This document shows, one piece after another, positions 18,392 to 27,297 of a DNA stretch of 43,480 bases. The DNA lies in NCBI RefSeq assembly GCF_017104645.1, contig NZ_JAAGPF010000024.1, forward strand, positions 1-43,480, read 5' to 3'. Under the pieces are notes generated by a model. The model saw only the letters and a program-made list of their open reading frames with translations, ran no database searches and had not been told where the DNA came from. Position 1 is the first letter of the stretch; each line of letters begins with the position of its first letter. Both the position numbers and the translations under genes were made by a program. Source of the DNA: Burkholderia sp. Ac-20379. Its GTDB lineage: Bacteria > Pseudomonadota > Gammaproteobacteria > Burkholderiales > Burkholderiaceae.

Positions 18392-19102
18392 ATGAGCAGC
18401 CTGTCCGAGAAGGTCGTCGCCTCCCTGTCCGAAGAAATCCGCCGCGGCGCGTTGCGGCCGGGCGACCGGCTGCCGACCGAGGTCGCGATGATGAAACAGC
18501 TCTCGGTGAGCCGCTCGGTGATCCGCGAGGCGATCTCGCGGCTGCAGGCCGCGCGCATCGTCGAGACGCGGCACGGCGTGGGCACCTTCGTGCTCGCGCC
18601 GCAGAACGACGCGCCGATGCGGCTGCCCACCGCCGACCTGTCGAACATGCTCGACGCGATGGCGGTGATCGAATTCCGGATGGACGTGGAGGCGGCGTCG
18701 GCGGCATTGGCCGCGAAGCGGCGCACCGATCAGAACCTGCGGCAGATGCAGCTCGCGCTCGAACGCTTCGAGGCCGAGCTCGAACGCGGCAGCACCGACA
18801 CGCTCGCGCACGACATCGAATTCCATCTGCATATCGCGCAGGCGAGCGGCAACCGCTATTTCGTCGACGTGCTGAGCCAGCTCGGCCGTTCGGTCAGCCC
18901 GCGCACGCGGCTCGGCAGCGCGGAAATCGCCGAACTCGATCAGATCGACCGGCTGCGCAGCGTGCTCGACGAGCACCGCTGGATCTATCACGCGATCGAA
19001 CGGCAGGACCCGGACGATGCGCGCGCGGCCATGCGCGTGCACCTGAGCAAGAGCCGCGAACGCCTGCAGCAGGCGCACGACACGAGCCATCCGAGCGCCT
19101 GA
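18392..19102 (+). CDS. GntR family regulator, FadR subfamily (FCD domain)
   Basis: A 236-residue regulator. The N-terminal winged helix (MSSLSEKVVASLSEEIRRGALRPGDRLPTEVAMMKQLSVSRSVIREAI) is followed by an FCD ligand-binding domain from about residue 85. Candidate metal-binding residues are D, H, H and H in DIEFHLHIAQ, LDEHRWIYHAI and the helix near VHLSKSRER. ATG 18392 gives the normal family start; earlier in-frame starts (from 18134) would run through the operator repeat. It is divergent from the glucarate transporter gene and flanked by its own operators, so it probably represses the operon and releases on a glucarate-pathway acid. Confidence 0.92.
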   Translation: MSSLSEKVVASLSEEIRRGALRPGDRLPTEVAMMKQLSVSRSVIREAISRLQAARIVETRHGVGTFVLAPQNDAPMRLPTADLSNMLDAMAVIEFRMDVEAASAALAAKRRTDQNLRQMQLALERFEAELERGSTDTLAHDIEFHLHIAQASGNRYFVDVLSQLGRSVSPRTRLGSAEIAELDQIDRLRSVLDEHRWIYHAIERQDPDDARAAMRVHLSKSRERLQQAHDTSHPSA

Positions 19103-19440
19103 CGGCACAGTTTTCCCCGATCCCGAAAAACCTCACCTTTCGCGCCTGTGCGGCGATTTGCGTGCGCGCGCAACGGTGAGTGCGCTCACCGTTTTCCCGG
19201 CACGCATCGCCGGCGCACTGTGCGGCGATGTGCGTTGCACGCTTGCCAGAAGGGCTTTTCAGCCAGGATGGCGGGTCGCACCGGTGGATCGCGATGCGTT
19301 GCGGTGAGTGCGCACGTTCACGGCGACGCACGCCGCGACGGCCATGCCACACAGCTCCCGAAAAACCTCACCGTTACGCATGAATCGGTGTGCGAGGGTG
19401 ACGCGTTTGCCAAGCCGTTCATCACCGCTTGCGTGTCGGG
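19103..19440. repeat. Intergenic stretch with two perfect reverse iterons
   Basis: TCCCGAAAAACCTCACC occurs at 19121-19137 and 19356-19372, 235 bases apart. Both are exact reverse complements of the origin iterons at 31518 and 32059. Between them are half-sites: GGTGAG-TGCG-CTCACC (19175-19190), itself an inverted half-iteron pair, and GGTGAG at 19303-19308. No gene is supported. The stretch lies between the GntR gene and the convergent LysR gene, about 12 kb from the origin array. Confidence 0.85.
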
Positions 19441-20361
19441 TCAGGCCTCCGCACTCCAGCTCGCGAACGCTTCCGTCAGGAAATCCACGCACACGCGCAC
19501 CTTCGCCGACGTCGCCAGCCGCGCCGGATACACGGCCCACACATTGGCCGGCTGCGTGACGTCCGGCAACACGCGCTTCAGCGCGCCGCTGTCGAGCAGC
19601 GGCCCCGCTTCCCAGATCGAGCGCAGCACGATGCCGCGCCCGGCCAGCGCCCATTGCACGGCCACCTCGCCGTGATTGGTCGACAGCGCGCCGCCCACCT
19701 TCACCGAACTGGTTTCACCGCGCTGCGTGAGCCGCCACACGCCGAACGGGTGATCGCGCTCCTTGATCGCGAGGCACTGATGCGCACCGAGATCGGCGAT
19801 CTGGCGCGGCGCGCCATGGCGCGCGAGGTAATCGGGCGACGCGCACAGCACGCGGTAATTCGACGCGAGCCGTTTCGCGATCAGGTGTTCCGCGATCTCG
19901 TCGCCGATCCGCACGTCGAGATCGAAACGCTCGGCGGCCACGTCCACGAGCCGGTCGAACAGATCGAGCCGCACGTTGATCTGCGGATAGCGTTCGCTGA
20001 AATCGAGCAGCGCCGGCGCGAGCACGTGCCGCCCGAAGCCGAAGCTGCTCGACATGCGCAGCGTGCCGCGCGGCACCGTGCGCGTGATGGAAACGTCCTC
20101 GACCAGGTGATCGACATCGTCGAGAATCTTCTCGGCCCAGGCCACCACGCGCTCGCCCGAATCGGTCACGGCCACGCGCCGCGTGGAGCGGTGCAGCAGC
20201 CGCGTGCCGAGCTGGGTTTCGAGCAGTGCGATGCGCTTGCTGACATAAGCGGGCGAGACGCCCAGTTGCTCGGCCGCCGCGCTGAAGCTCGCGACGCGCA
20301 CGACCACGCTGAACACGCGCAGGTCGTCGAGATTGGGCGCCTTGGTCACGGGATTGTTCAC
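19441..20361 (-). CDS. dmlR: LysR family regulator, DmlR-like
   Basis: A 306-residue LysR protein. The N-terminal helix-turn-helix (LDDLRVFSVVVRVASFSAAAEQLGVSPAYVSKRIALLETQLGTRLLHRSTR) is followed by a substrate-binding domain. I chose GTG 20361 (VNNPVTKAPNLDDLR) because family members start 5-10 residues before the helix-turn-helix; an upstream ATG at 20478 would add 39 residues that overlap the divergent promoter. It is divergent from a DmlA-type D-malate dehydrogenase, the arrangement known for E. coli dmlR-dmlA, which supports the name. The start is less certain than the identity. Confidence 0.85.
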   Translation of the reverse strand: MNNPVTKAPNLDDLRVFSVVVRVASFSAAAEQLGVSPAYVSKRIALLETQLGTRLLHRSTRRVAVTDSGERVVAWAEKILDDVDHLVEDVSITRTVPRGTLRMSSSFGFGRHVLAPALLDFSERYPQINVRLDLFDRLVDVAAERFDLDVRIGDEIAEHLIAKRLASNYRVLCASPDYLARHGAPRQIADLGAHQCLAIKERDHPFGVWRLTQRGETSSVKVGGALSTNHGEVAVQWALAGRGIVLRSIWEAGPLLDSGALKRVLPDVTQPANVWAVYPARLATSAKVRVCVDFLTEAFASWSAEA

Positions 20362-20513
20362 GAAGTGTGTAAAGTCGTTTAACCGGAACTCGATTCTAAT
20401 CCCTAACGGAATCAATAGAATGCAGGCATGCGGTGCGCGGCGCAGCCAGTTGTCGCGCACTTTTTCGCCCGATTGCACCGGGCTGCGAACGATCAGGACA
20501 GGAGGCGCTGGCG

Positions 20514-21599
20514 ATGAGCGAGAAGGTCTACAAGATTGCGGTGATCCCGGGCGACGGCATTGGCCGCGAAGTCATGCCGGAAGGCATCCGCGCGCTGGAT
20601 GCGGTTACTCAGCGGTTCGGCATCCGTTTCGAGGCCACCCATATCGATTGGGCGAGCTGCGATTACTACGCACAGCACGGCCAGATGATGCCGGACGACT
20701 GGAAGGCCCAGTTGTCGGGCATGGATGCGCTGCTGTTCGGCGCGGTGGGCTGGCCCGACACGGTGCCCGATCACATCTCGCTGTGGGGCTCGCTGCTGAA
20801 GTTCCGCCGCGAATTCGACCAGTACATCAACCTGCGCCCGGCGCGCCTGTTCGATGGCGTGCCGAGCCCGCTCGCGAACCGCAAGCCCGGCGACATCGAT
20901 TTCATGATCGTGCGCGAGAACACCGAAGGCGAATATTCGTCGGTGGGCGGCACGATGTTCGAGGGCACGGATCGCGAATTCGTCTCGCAGCAGGCCGTGT
21001 TCACGCGCACCGGCACCGAGCGCGTGCTGAAGTTCGCGTTCGAGCTGGCGCAAACGCGCGCCAAGCAGCTGACGGTGGCGACCAAGAGCAACGGCATCGC
21101 GATCAGCATGCCGTGGTGGGATGCGCGCGCCGCCGAAATGGCGGAGCGCTATCCCGAGATCAAGTGGGACAAGCAGCACATCGACATCCTCTGCGCGCGC
21201 TTCGTGCTGAACCCGGACCGCTTCGACGTGGTGGTGGCGTCGAACCTGTTCGGCGACATCCTGTCCGACCTCGGCCCGGCCTGCACGGGCACGATCGGCA
21301 TCGCGCCGTCGGGCAACCTGAACCCGGATCGCAAGTTCCCGTCGCTGTTCGAGCCGGTGCACGGCTCGGCGCCCGACATCGCGGGCCGCAACATCGCCAA
21401 CCCGATCGCGATGATCTGGTCGGCGGCGATGATGATCGACTTCCTGGGCCACGGCGCCGGCGTCGAACGCGAGGCGCACGACGCGATCCTCGCCGCGATC
21501 GAGCACGTGCTCAAGCACGGCCCGCGCACGGGCGATCTGGGCGGCAAGGCCAGCACGCAGGAAGTGGGCGAAGCGGTGATCGCGCAATTGCTGGCGTGA
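20514..21599 (+). CDS. dmlA: D-malate / tartrate dehydrogenase (decarboxylating)
   Basis: The 361-residue enzyme belongs to the isocitrate/isopropylmalate dehydrogenase family and oxidatively decarboxylates D-malate to pyruvate with NAD+, often also acting on tartrate. It has the length of E. coli DmlA and shares its distinctive stretches: WASCDYYAQHGQMMPDDW, FGAVGWPDTVPDHISLWGSLL, RENTEGEYSSVGG, KWDKQHIDILCARFVLNPDRF, SNLFGDILSDLGPACTGTIG and EPVHGSAPDIAGRNIANPIA. Metal-binding Asp residues lie in the DILSD region. RBS AGGAGG precedes ATG 20514. A strong terminator follows at 21661. It is presumably activated by the divergent LysR protein. Confidence 0.95.
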   Translation: MSEKVYKIAVIPGDGIGREVMPEGIRALDAVTQRFGIRFEATHIDWASCDYYAQHGQMMPDDWKAQLSGMDALLFGAVGWPDTVPDHISLWGSLLKFRREFDQYINLRPARLFDGVPSPLANRKPGDIDFMIVRENTEGEYSSVGGTMFEGTDREFVSQQAVFTRTGTERVLKFAFELAQTRAKQLTVATKSNGIAISMPWWDARAAEMAERYPEIKWDKQHIDILCARFVLNPDRFDVVVASNLFGDILSDLGPACTGTIGIAPSGNLNPDRKFPSLFEPVHGSAPDIAGRNIANPIAMIWSAAMMIDFLGHGAGVEREAHDAILAAIEHVLKHGPRTGDLGGKASTQEVGEAVIAQLLA

Positions 21600-21660
21600 T
21601 GGGCTGACGCGTTTCGTATCGCGTATCCCGTTTCACGCTTCATGTTTCACGCGCACTGAA

Positions 21661-21696
21661 AAGGGCGAATCGTTTTGCAACGATTCGCCCTTTTTT
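21661..21696 (+). terminator. Rho-independent terminator of dmlA
   Basis: AAGGGCGAATCGTT (21661-21674), loop TTGC, AACGATTCGCCC (21679-21690), then TTTTTT. A perfect stem with a six-T tail. Confidence 0.92.
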
Positions 21697-22035
21697 CATG
21701 GGGTTTCGCGGTGTGCGAAAGCGAGCGGTGAAGCGCGGCGCCATGCGGCCCGCACCACTCGCGCGCTCCCGAAAAGCCTCACCTCAAGCGCCGCTAGCCC
21801 CCGAATTCCCTCACCTTGAAACGATGCAACGGGGCATTCGCGCGATTCACGGTGAGCTGCGCCGCCGAGAATCGCTAACTGTTGACGGTGCGCGCGGCGC
21901 GAAAGGTGAAGTACATCATCACGCAACGCGCACCGCCATTGCTTGCGCGCGCATCGACCAGCAAGTCGTTAGTTGCGCTGAACGTGTCGCCTTGAAATGC
22001 GTTCCGGTGAGCAGCCGGCAACACGCCCTCGCACC
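21697..22035. repeat. Intergenic stretch with two reverse iterons
   Basis: TCCCGAAAAGCCTCACC (21767-21783) is the exact reverse complement of the origin iteron at 31662. CCCCGAATTCCCTCACC (21799-21815) is a weaker copy resembling the one at 32854. GGTGAG half-sites follow at 21850 and 22005. No gene is supported. The stretch lies between convergent dmlA and the DUF1348 gene. Confidence 0.8.
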
Positions 22036-22515
22036 TTACAAACCGAGATCGGACAGGCTCGCGTGATCATCGGGGCGGCGGCCGAGCGGCCAGTGGAACA
22101 GGCGATCCTGTTCGCGGATCGGCAGATCGTTGATGCTGGCGTGGCGGTGCGCCATCAGGCCGTTCTCGTCGAATTCCCAGTTTTCGTTGCCATACGAGCG
22201 GAACCAGTTGCCCGCGTCGTCGTGCCATTCGTAGGCGAAGCGCACCGCGATGCGGTTGCCGTCGAACGCCCACAGCTCCTTGATCAGGCGATAGTCGAGC
22301 TCGCGCGCCCATTTGCGCGTGAGCAGGCCGACGATCGCCTCGCGGCCCGTGACGAATTCGGCGCGGTTGCGCCACTTGCTGTCGCGCGTATAGGCGAGCG
22401 ACACGCGCTGCGGATCGCGCGTGTTCCAGCCGTCTTCGGCGGCGCGCACTTTCTGAATGGCGGTTTCGCGCGTGAACGGCGGCACCGGCGGACGAACTTC
22501 GCTGACTTCGGACAT
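22036..22515 (-). CDS. DUF1348 family protein (nuclear transport factor 2-like fold)
   Basis: A 159-residue protein of the NTF2-like superfamily. [48 protein letters not shown] and [44 protein letters not shown] are the characteristic stretches. The function of DUF1348 proteins is not established. It lies 123 bases downstream of a TetR gene on the same strand and may be cotranscribed with, or controlled by, it. RBS AGGAG precedes the ATG at 22515. Confidence 0.88.
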   Translation of the reverse strand: MSEVSEVRPPVPPFTRETAIQKVRAAEDGWNTRDPQRVSLAYTRDSKWRNRAEFVTGREAIVGLLTRKWARELDYRLIKELWAFDGNRIAVRFAYEWHDDAGNWFRSYGNENWEFDENGLMAHRHASINDLPIREQDRLFHWPLGRRPDDHASLSDLGL

Positions 22516-22638
22516 CGCTTGCTCCTGGTTTCGTGGGACTGCGTTTTAGTAAGGATTACCAATAGACTGCCGCGCGACCGGCGGCAGTTGTTCCTGCCTT
22601 GCCGCCGGTATCCGGTGCGGCAAGGCCTCTGCATCACA

Positions 22639-23283
22639 TCATCCGGCCGCGCGCGCCTCGAACGCGTCGAGCAGCACGCCGCCGGCCGCCCGTGCATCGC
22701 GCGACGCCGCGGCCTCGCCACTGACGAGCGCCACGCCGATCGCGCCGTCGATCAGCACGAGCCACTGGCGCGCCAGCGGCGGCGCGGCGCTCGCCGCCAC
22801 GCCGTTCGCTTCCGCGTAGGCCTCGCACGTTTCCTGCACGAACGCGAGCAGGCGTTCCTTGTGATAGCGCGCCACGCCGCGAATCGGATCCTCGACGTCG
22901 CCGATCTCGCCGGCCGCGTTGAGAAACGCGCAGCCGTGAAAGTTCGGCTGCTCGAACCATTCGTGCAGCACGTCGAACATCGCCAGCAACTGCGCGCGGG
23001 GCGTGCCGCCGCGCCGCTGCGTGCCGCCGATGAACCAGGCCATCCAGCGATCGTCGCGCCGCGCCAGCGCCGCCGCCACCAGCGCTTCCTTCGATTCGAA
23101 ATGCGTGTAGAAGCTCTTGCGCGCCGCGCCCGAGCGCTTGACGATGGCGTCCACGCCGGTGGCGTGAATGCCGCCCGCGTACACCAGTTGCTCGGCCGCC
23201 TCGAGCAGCCGCTCGCGCGCGCCGCCCGATTGCGCATCGGCGTCTTGAGGAACCGCTGAGGATCGTCGTGTCGTATCGTTCAT
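22639..23283 (-). CDS. TetR family transcriptional regulator
   Basis: A 214-residue regulator. The N-terminal helix-turn-helix (RERLLEAAEQLVYAGGIHATGVDAIVKRSGAARKSFYTHFESKEALVAAAL) is followed by a ligand-binding domain (HEWFEQPNFHGCAFLNAAGEIG) of the form seen in AcuR/NemR-like stress regulators. ATG 23283 is preferred over the ATG at 23319, because 23319 would place the start upstream of the candidate operator at 23296. It is divergent from the YceI gene and upstream of DUF1348, so either could be a target. The effector is unknown. Confidence 0.88.
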   Translation of the reverse strand: MNDTTRRSSAVPQDADAQSGGARERLLEAAEQLVYAGGIHATGVDAIVKRSGAARKSFYTHFESKEALVAAALARRDDRWMAWFIGGTQRRGGTPRAQLLAMFDVLHEWFEQPNFHGCAFLNAAGEIGDVEDPIRGVARYHKERLLAFVQETCEAYAEANGVAASAAPPLARQWLVLIDGAIGVALVSGEAAASRDARAAGGVLLDAFEARAAG

Positions 23284-23295
23284 ACCGCCTAAGGT

Positions 23296-23309
23296 AGAAC
23301 GATCATTCT
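23296..23309. promoter_or_regulatory. Candidate TetR operator
   Basis: AGAACGATCATTCT is an inverted repeat around GATC with four of five arm positions paired. It sits 12 bases upstream of the TetR start and between the divergent TetR and YceI genes. This resembles the self-repression sites of TetR proteins that govern NTF2-like or oxidoreductase genes. Assignment is by position. Confidence 0.5.
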
Positions 23310-23365
23310 CCTTTGTCAAGCGAGGCGGCTCGCGCTATGGTGCGCGGACACTTCAAGGAGACGGC

Positions 23366-24049
23366 ATGGCTTGGCAACCCGGCACGCGCAGGCGTGCGCT
23401 GAAAGGCATCTTGGCCGGCGCGATGGCGCTGACGGCGGCGGCCTGCACGCCGGTGGCGGTGCTCACGCATCACGTGTCGACCGACGTGGCGAACGTGCCG
23501 CCCGGCCGCTACACGCTCGACCCGCACCACTGGAGCGTCGGCTTCGACGTCTCGCACTTCGGCTATTCGCGCTTCACGATGCGCTTCGACAAGGCCAGCG
23601 CCGTGCTCGACTGGCGCGCGGGCGGCCCGGCCGCGAGCCAGGTGTCGGCCACGATCGACGCCGCCAGCCTCGACACCAACGTCGCCGCGCTCGACGCCAT
23701 CGTGAAGGGCGGCAGCGCGCTCGACGTCGCGCGCTATCCGGCGATCCGCTTCGAGAGCACGGGCTGGACGCCCACTGGCGATCACACCGGCAAGCTGAGC
23801 GGCAACCTGACGATCCGCGGCACCACGCAGCCGGTCACGCTCGACGCCACCTTCAACGGCTACGGCCGCAACCCGCTGACCAAGGCGCCCACGCTCGGCT
23901 TCTCGGCGAGCGGCAGCTTCAGCCGCTCGGCGTTCGGCATTCCGACCTGGTACCCGGCCGTCGGCGACGACGTGCGCGTGCGGATCGAGGCGGAATTCGA
24001 AAGCCTGCCGGCGGACGTGCAAGACAGCGCGAAAAGCCCCGCCCAGTAA
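23366..24049 (+). CDS. YceI family protein, exported
   Basis: A 227-residue YceI-like lipocalin-fold protein expected to bind a polyisoprenoid or similar lipid in the periplasm. Residues 1-26 form a twin-Arg-looking head and hydrophobic stretch (RRRALKGILAGAMALTAAAC), with Cys at the possible lipobox; the residues before Cys (AAA) are a weak match, so lipoprotein status is uncertain. The YceI core follows: GRYTLDPHHWSVGFDVSHFGYSRFTMRFDK, DVARYPAIRFES, GTTQPVTLDATFNG, SFSRSAFGIPTWYPAVGDDVRV. RBS AAGGAG precedes the ATG. It is divergent from the TetR gene. Confidence 0.9.
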   Translation: MAWQPGTRRRALKGILAGAMALTAAACTPVAVLTHHVSTDVANVPPGRYTLDPHHWSVGFDVSHFGYSRFTMRFDKASAVLDWRAGGPAASQVSATIDAASLDTNVAALDAIVKGGSALDVARYPAIRFESTGWTPTGDHTGKLSGNLTIRGTTQPVTLDATFNGYGRNPLTKAPTLGFSASGSFSRSAFGIPTWYPAVGDDVRVRIEAEFESLPADVQDSAKSPAQ

Positions 24050-24059
24050 GGCGTTCAGG

Positions 24060-24092
24060 CGCGGCGGCGAAGCGTTTTCCGCCGCCGCGTTT
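24060..24092 (+). terminator. Hairpin terminator after the YceI gene
   Basis: CGCGGCGGC (24060-24068) pairs with GCCGCCGCG (24081-24089), followed by TTT. Strong stem, short T-run. Confidence 0.55.
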
Positions 24093-24166
24093 ACGACATT
24101 TTTTCTTGATCGCCGCGCCCGCGCGTTCCTACACTGCGAACCATCGATCCCGGTTCAGGAAACGCC

Positions 24167-24805
24167 ATGTCGACGCCCCGCCTCGCCCCCGTTCCGTCCA
24201 CCGCCCGGCCCGCCGGCTACGTGCCGACGCCGCACGATCGCATCGTGCTGCGGCGGTTCGATCCGGCGCGCGACGGCTACGACACGCTGACCGACCTGCT
24301 GCATCGCGCGTTCGCGCGGCTCGGCGCGATGGGGTTGAACTGCCCGTGCGTCGACCAGCCGGCCTCGGCCACGCGGCAGCGCGCGATGGCGGGCACCTGC
24401 TTCGTCGCGATCTGCCGCGGCCACATCGTCGCGACCATGACGCTGCACGACCGCGACGCCGCCGCCAGCAACGATCTCTACCGATCCTGCGACGTCGCGA
24501 GCCTGCGCCAGTTCGGCGTCGATCCGGTCTGGCAGGGGCGCGGCGTGGGCCGCGCGCTGGTGGCGTTCGCGCTGCGCTGGGCCGCCTCGCGCGGCCATGC
24601 GCGGCTCGCGCTCGACACGCCGTACCCGGCCTCGCATCTGATCGCGTTCTACCGCGGCCTCGGCTTCGAGATCGCCGATATCGTCCGCTTCGCGGGGCGC
24701 GGCTACGACAGCGCGCTGCTGTGCCGGCCCACCGCGTTGCCGATCGCACTGCAGGATGCGGGGCCGCGCGTCGTGACCGTCACGTCGTGCCAGCGGCGCG
24801 GTTGA
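24167..24805 (+). CDS. GNAT family N-acetyltransferase
   Basis: A 212-residue GNAT-fold protein. The acetyl-CoA pyrophosphate-binding motif is QGRGVGRALVAFALRWAASRG (Q-x-x-G-x-G form), preceded by the beta-4 strand LRQFGVDPVW. LALDTPYPASHLIAFYRGLGFEI is the C-terminal GNAT strand with the usual Tyr. The substrate is not predictable. ATG 24167 gives a 35-residue N-terminal arm before the fold. It stands alone between two terminators. Confidence 0.85.
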   Translation: MSTPRLAPVPSTARPAGYVPTPHDRIVLRRFDPARDGYDTLTDLLHRAFARLGAMGLNCPCVDQPASATRQRAMAGTCFVAICRGHIVATMTLHDRDAAASNDLYRSCDVASLRQFGVDPVWQGRGVGRALVAFALRWAASRGHARLALDTPYPASHLIAFYRGLGFEIADIVRFAGRGYDSALLCRPTALPIALQDAGPRVVTVTSCQRRG

Positions 24806-24834
24806 ACCGACCGGCAAAATTCCGTGCGGCCATG

Positions 24835-24870
24835 AAAAATGCCGGTGCAATCGATGCACCGGCATTTTTT
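24835..24870. terminator. Bidirectional terminator between the GNAT gene and tdh
   Basis: AAAAATGCCGGTGCA (24835-24849), loop ATCGA, TGCACCGGCATTTTT (24855-24869). The perfect stem has A-tract and T-tract edges, so it can stop transcription from both convergent genes. Confidence 0.9.
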
Positions 24871-24895
24871 CCAGCAGGCGCCTGCTACGCACCGA

Positions 24896-25924
24896 TCACA
24901 CCGTCCAGTCGAGAATCACCTTGCCGCTCTCGCCCGACAGCATCGCCGCGAAGGCCGTCTCGAAATCGTCCACGGCGTAGCGGTGCGTGAGAATCGGCGA
25001 AAGATCGAGCCCGCTTTGCAGCATCGCGACCATCTTGTACCAGGTCTCGAACATCTCGCGGCCGTAGATCCCCTTGATTTCCAGGCCCTTGAAGATCACC
25101 TGGTTCCAGTCGATCGCCGTCTGCGCGGGCGGAATGCCGAGCAGCGCCACCTTGCCGCCGTGATTCATCGCGTCGAGCAGGCTCGTGAACGCGCTCGGCA
25201 CGCCCGACATCTCCAGGCCCACGTCGAAGCCTTCCGTCATGTGCAGGTCGTGCATCACGTCGCGCAGCGATTCGCGCGACACGTTCACGGCGCGCGTCGC
25301 GCCCATCTTGCGCGCGAGGCCGAGCCGGTAATCGTTGACGTCGGTGATCACCACATTGCGCGCGCCCACGTGTCTGGCGATCGCCACGGCCATGATGCCG
25401 ATCGGCCCCGCGCCCGTGATCAGCACGTCCTCGCCCACCAGGTTGAACGACAGCGCAGTGTGCGTGGCATTGCCGAACGGGTCGAAGATCGCGGCCAGAT
25501 CGTCGGAAATCTCGGGCGGGATCTTGAACGCGTTGAACGCCGGAATCGCCAGATATTCGGCGAACGCGCCTTCGCGGTTCACGCCCACGCCCACCGTGTT
25601 GCGGCACAGATGCCGCCGCCCGGCGCGGCAATTGCGGCAGAAACCGCAGGTGATGTGCCCTTCGCCCGACACGCGATCGCCGATCTCGAAGCCGCGCACC
25701 TCCTGCCCCATCTCGACGATCTCGCCCACGTATTCGTGGCCCACGTGCATCGGCACGGGGATCGTCTTCTGCGCCCAGTCGTCCCACTTCCAGATATGGA
25801 TGTCGGTGCCGCAGATCGCCGTGCGGCGGATCTTGATCAGCACGTCGTTGTGGCCGACCTCGGGCTTCTTCACGTCGGTCATCCGCAGGCCCGGGCCGCG
25901 TTCGAGTTTCGCCAGCGCTTTCAT
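24896..25924 (-). CDS. tdh: L-threonine 3-dehydrogenase
   Basis: The 342-residue zinc-dependent medium-chain dehydrogenase oxidises L-threonine to 2-amino-3-ketobutyrate with NAD+. It carries the catalytic zinc site ([30 protein letters not shown]), the structural zinc lobe with four Cys ([15 protein letters not shown]), the family stretch [33 protein letters not shown], and the C-terminal [15 protein letters not shown]. Length matches E. coli Tdh. It lies 12 bases after kbl on the same strand, and the two enzymes act in sequence: Tdh makes the unstable ketoacid that Kbl cleaves to glycine and acetyl-CoA. Confidence 0.97.
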   Translation of the reverse strand: MKALAKLERGPGLRMTDVKKPEVGHNDVLIKIRRTAICGTDIHIWKWDDWAQKTIPVPMHVGHEYVGEIVEMGQEVRGFEIGDRVSGEGHITCGFCRNCRAGRRHLCRNTVGVGVNREGAFAEYLAIPAFNAFKIPPEISDDLAAIFDPFGNATHTALSFNLVGEDVLITGAGPIGIMAVAIARHVGARNVVITDVNDYRLGLARKMGATRAVNVSRESLRDVMHDLHMTEGFDVGLEMSGVPSAFTSLLDAMNHGGKVALLGIPPAQTAIDWNQVIFKGLEIKGIYGREMFETWYKMVAMLQSGLDLSPILTHRYAVDDFETAFAAMLSGESGKVILDWTV

Positions 25925-25936
25925 GGTTCGTTCTCC

Positions 25937-27136
25937 TCAGATCACGCCGAGCGTCTTGCCCACGCGCACGAACGCGTCGACGGCGCGGTCGATCTGTTCC
26001 AGCGAATGCGCCGCGCTCATCTGCGTGCGGATCCGGGCGCGGCCGCGCGGCACCACCGGGAACGAGAAGCCGATCACGTAGATGCCTTCGGCCAGCAGCG
26101 CATCGGCCATGCGCGTGGCCACCTGCGCGTCGCCGAGCATCACGGGGATGATCGGATGTTCGCCCGGCACCAGCGTGAAGCCCGCGTCGCTCATGCGCTG
26201 ACGGAAATGCGCGCCGTTCTCGCGCACGCGCGTGCGCAGCCGTGCGCCTTCGCTGCTGGCAAGCAGTTCGAGCACGGCCAGCGACGCCTCGGCGATGCTC
26301 GGCGCGAGCGTGTTCGAGAACAGGTACGGGCGCGAGCGCTGGCGCAGCAGCTCGACGATCTCGCGGCGTGCCGACACGTAGCCGCCCGATGCGCCGCCCA
26401 GCGCCTTGCCGAGCGTGCCGGTGACGATGTCGACGCGATCGGCCACGCCGCAATGCTCGGGCGTGCCGCGGCCCTGTTCGCCGATGAAGCCCACTGCGTG
26501 CGAATCGTCGACCATCACCAGCGCGCCGTAGCGGTCGGCCAGGTCGCACACGCCCTTCAGGTCGGCGATGATGCCGTCCATCGAGAACACGCCGTCGGTC
26601 GCGATCAGCTTGAAGCGCGCGCCGGCCGCGTCGGCCTCCATCAGCTTCGCTTCGAGATCCTGAAGATCGTTGTTCTTGTAGCGGAAGCGCTTGGCTTTCG
26701 ACAGACGCACGCCGTCGATGATGCTGGCGTGATTGAGCTCGTCGCTGATGATCGCGTCGTCCTCGCCGAGCAGCGTTTCGAACAGGCCGCCGTTCGCGTC
26801 GAAGCAACTCGAATAGAGAATCGTGTCTTCCGTGCCGAGGAACGCGGACAACGCGGCCTCCAGTTGCTTGTGCACCGTCTGCGTGCCGCAGATGAAGCGC
26901 ACCGACGCCATCCCGAAGCCGTCGCGCTCGAGGCCCGCGCGCGCGGCCGCCACCAGGCGCGGATCGTTGGCGAGGCCGAGATAGTTGTTCGCGCAGAAAT
27001 TCAGCACACCGGCGCCGCCGGCCAGCTTCACGTCGGCCGCCTGCGGGCTGGCGATCTCGCGCTCGGTCTTGTAGAAACCGTCCGCGCGGATCTGATCGAT
27101 TGTCCCGCGCACGTGGGCGAGGAAGGCATCACGCAT
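25937..27136 (-). CDS. kbl: 2-amino-3-ketobutyrate CoA ligase (glycine C-acetyltransferase)
   Basis: The 399-residue PLP enzyme of the alpha-oxoamine synthase family cleaves 2-amino-3-ketobutyrate with CoA to glycine and acetyl-CoA. Markers are [58 protein letters not shown] (PLP Asp/His) and the Schiff-base Lys in [20 protein letters not shown]. It is the first gene of kbl-tdh, with a divergent XRE-cupin regulator 161 bases away. Confidence 0.97.
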   Translation of the reverse strand: MRDAFLAHVRGTIDQIRADGFYKTEREIASPQAADVKLAGGAGVLNFCANNYLGLANDPRLVAAARAGLERDGFGMASVRFICGTQTVHKQLEAALSAFLGTEDTILYSSCFDANGGLFETLLGEDDAIISDELNHASIIDGVRLSKAKRFRYKNNDLQDLEAKLMEADAAGARFKLIATDGVFSMDGIIADLKGVCDLADRYGALVMVDDSHAVGFIGEQGRGTPEHCGVADRVDIVTGTLGKALGGASGGYVSARREIVELLRQRSRPYLFSNTLAPSIAEASLAVLELLASSEGARLRTRVRENGAHFRQRMSDAGFTLVPGEHPIIPVMLGDAQVATRMADALLAEGIYVIGFSFPVVPRGRARIRTQMSAAHSLEQIDRAVDAFVRVGKTLGVI

Positions 27137-27247
27137 CTGTTCGCTCCTGAATGGGTCGTGGCGCGCGGCGCCACCGCTCGTGGCGGCCGCCGCACGGCCT
27201 GCTACTGTTATAGTCGCCCGTTGGGTTTATCGTATTTTTCCTGTATT

Positions 27248-27272
27248 TCGAACACGAGTTCGAGATATCGAA
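27248..27272. promoter_or_regulatory. Overlapping inverted repeats in the kbl / XRE-cupin divergent promoter
   Basis: TCGAAC-ACGA-GTTCGA (27248-27263) and TTCGA-GATA-TCGAA (27259-27272) share a half-site, giving three TTCGA-type half-sites with ten-base spacing. This is a likely operator for the adjacent XRE-cupin protein, 26 bases upstream of its start. Confidence 0.6.
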
Positions 27273-27297
27273 CGGACTCTAAGCGAACGGAATTCAA

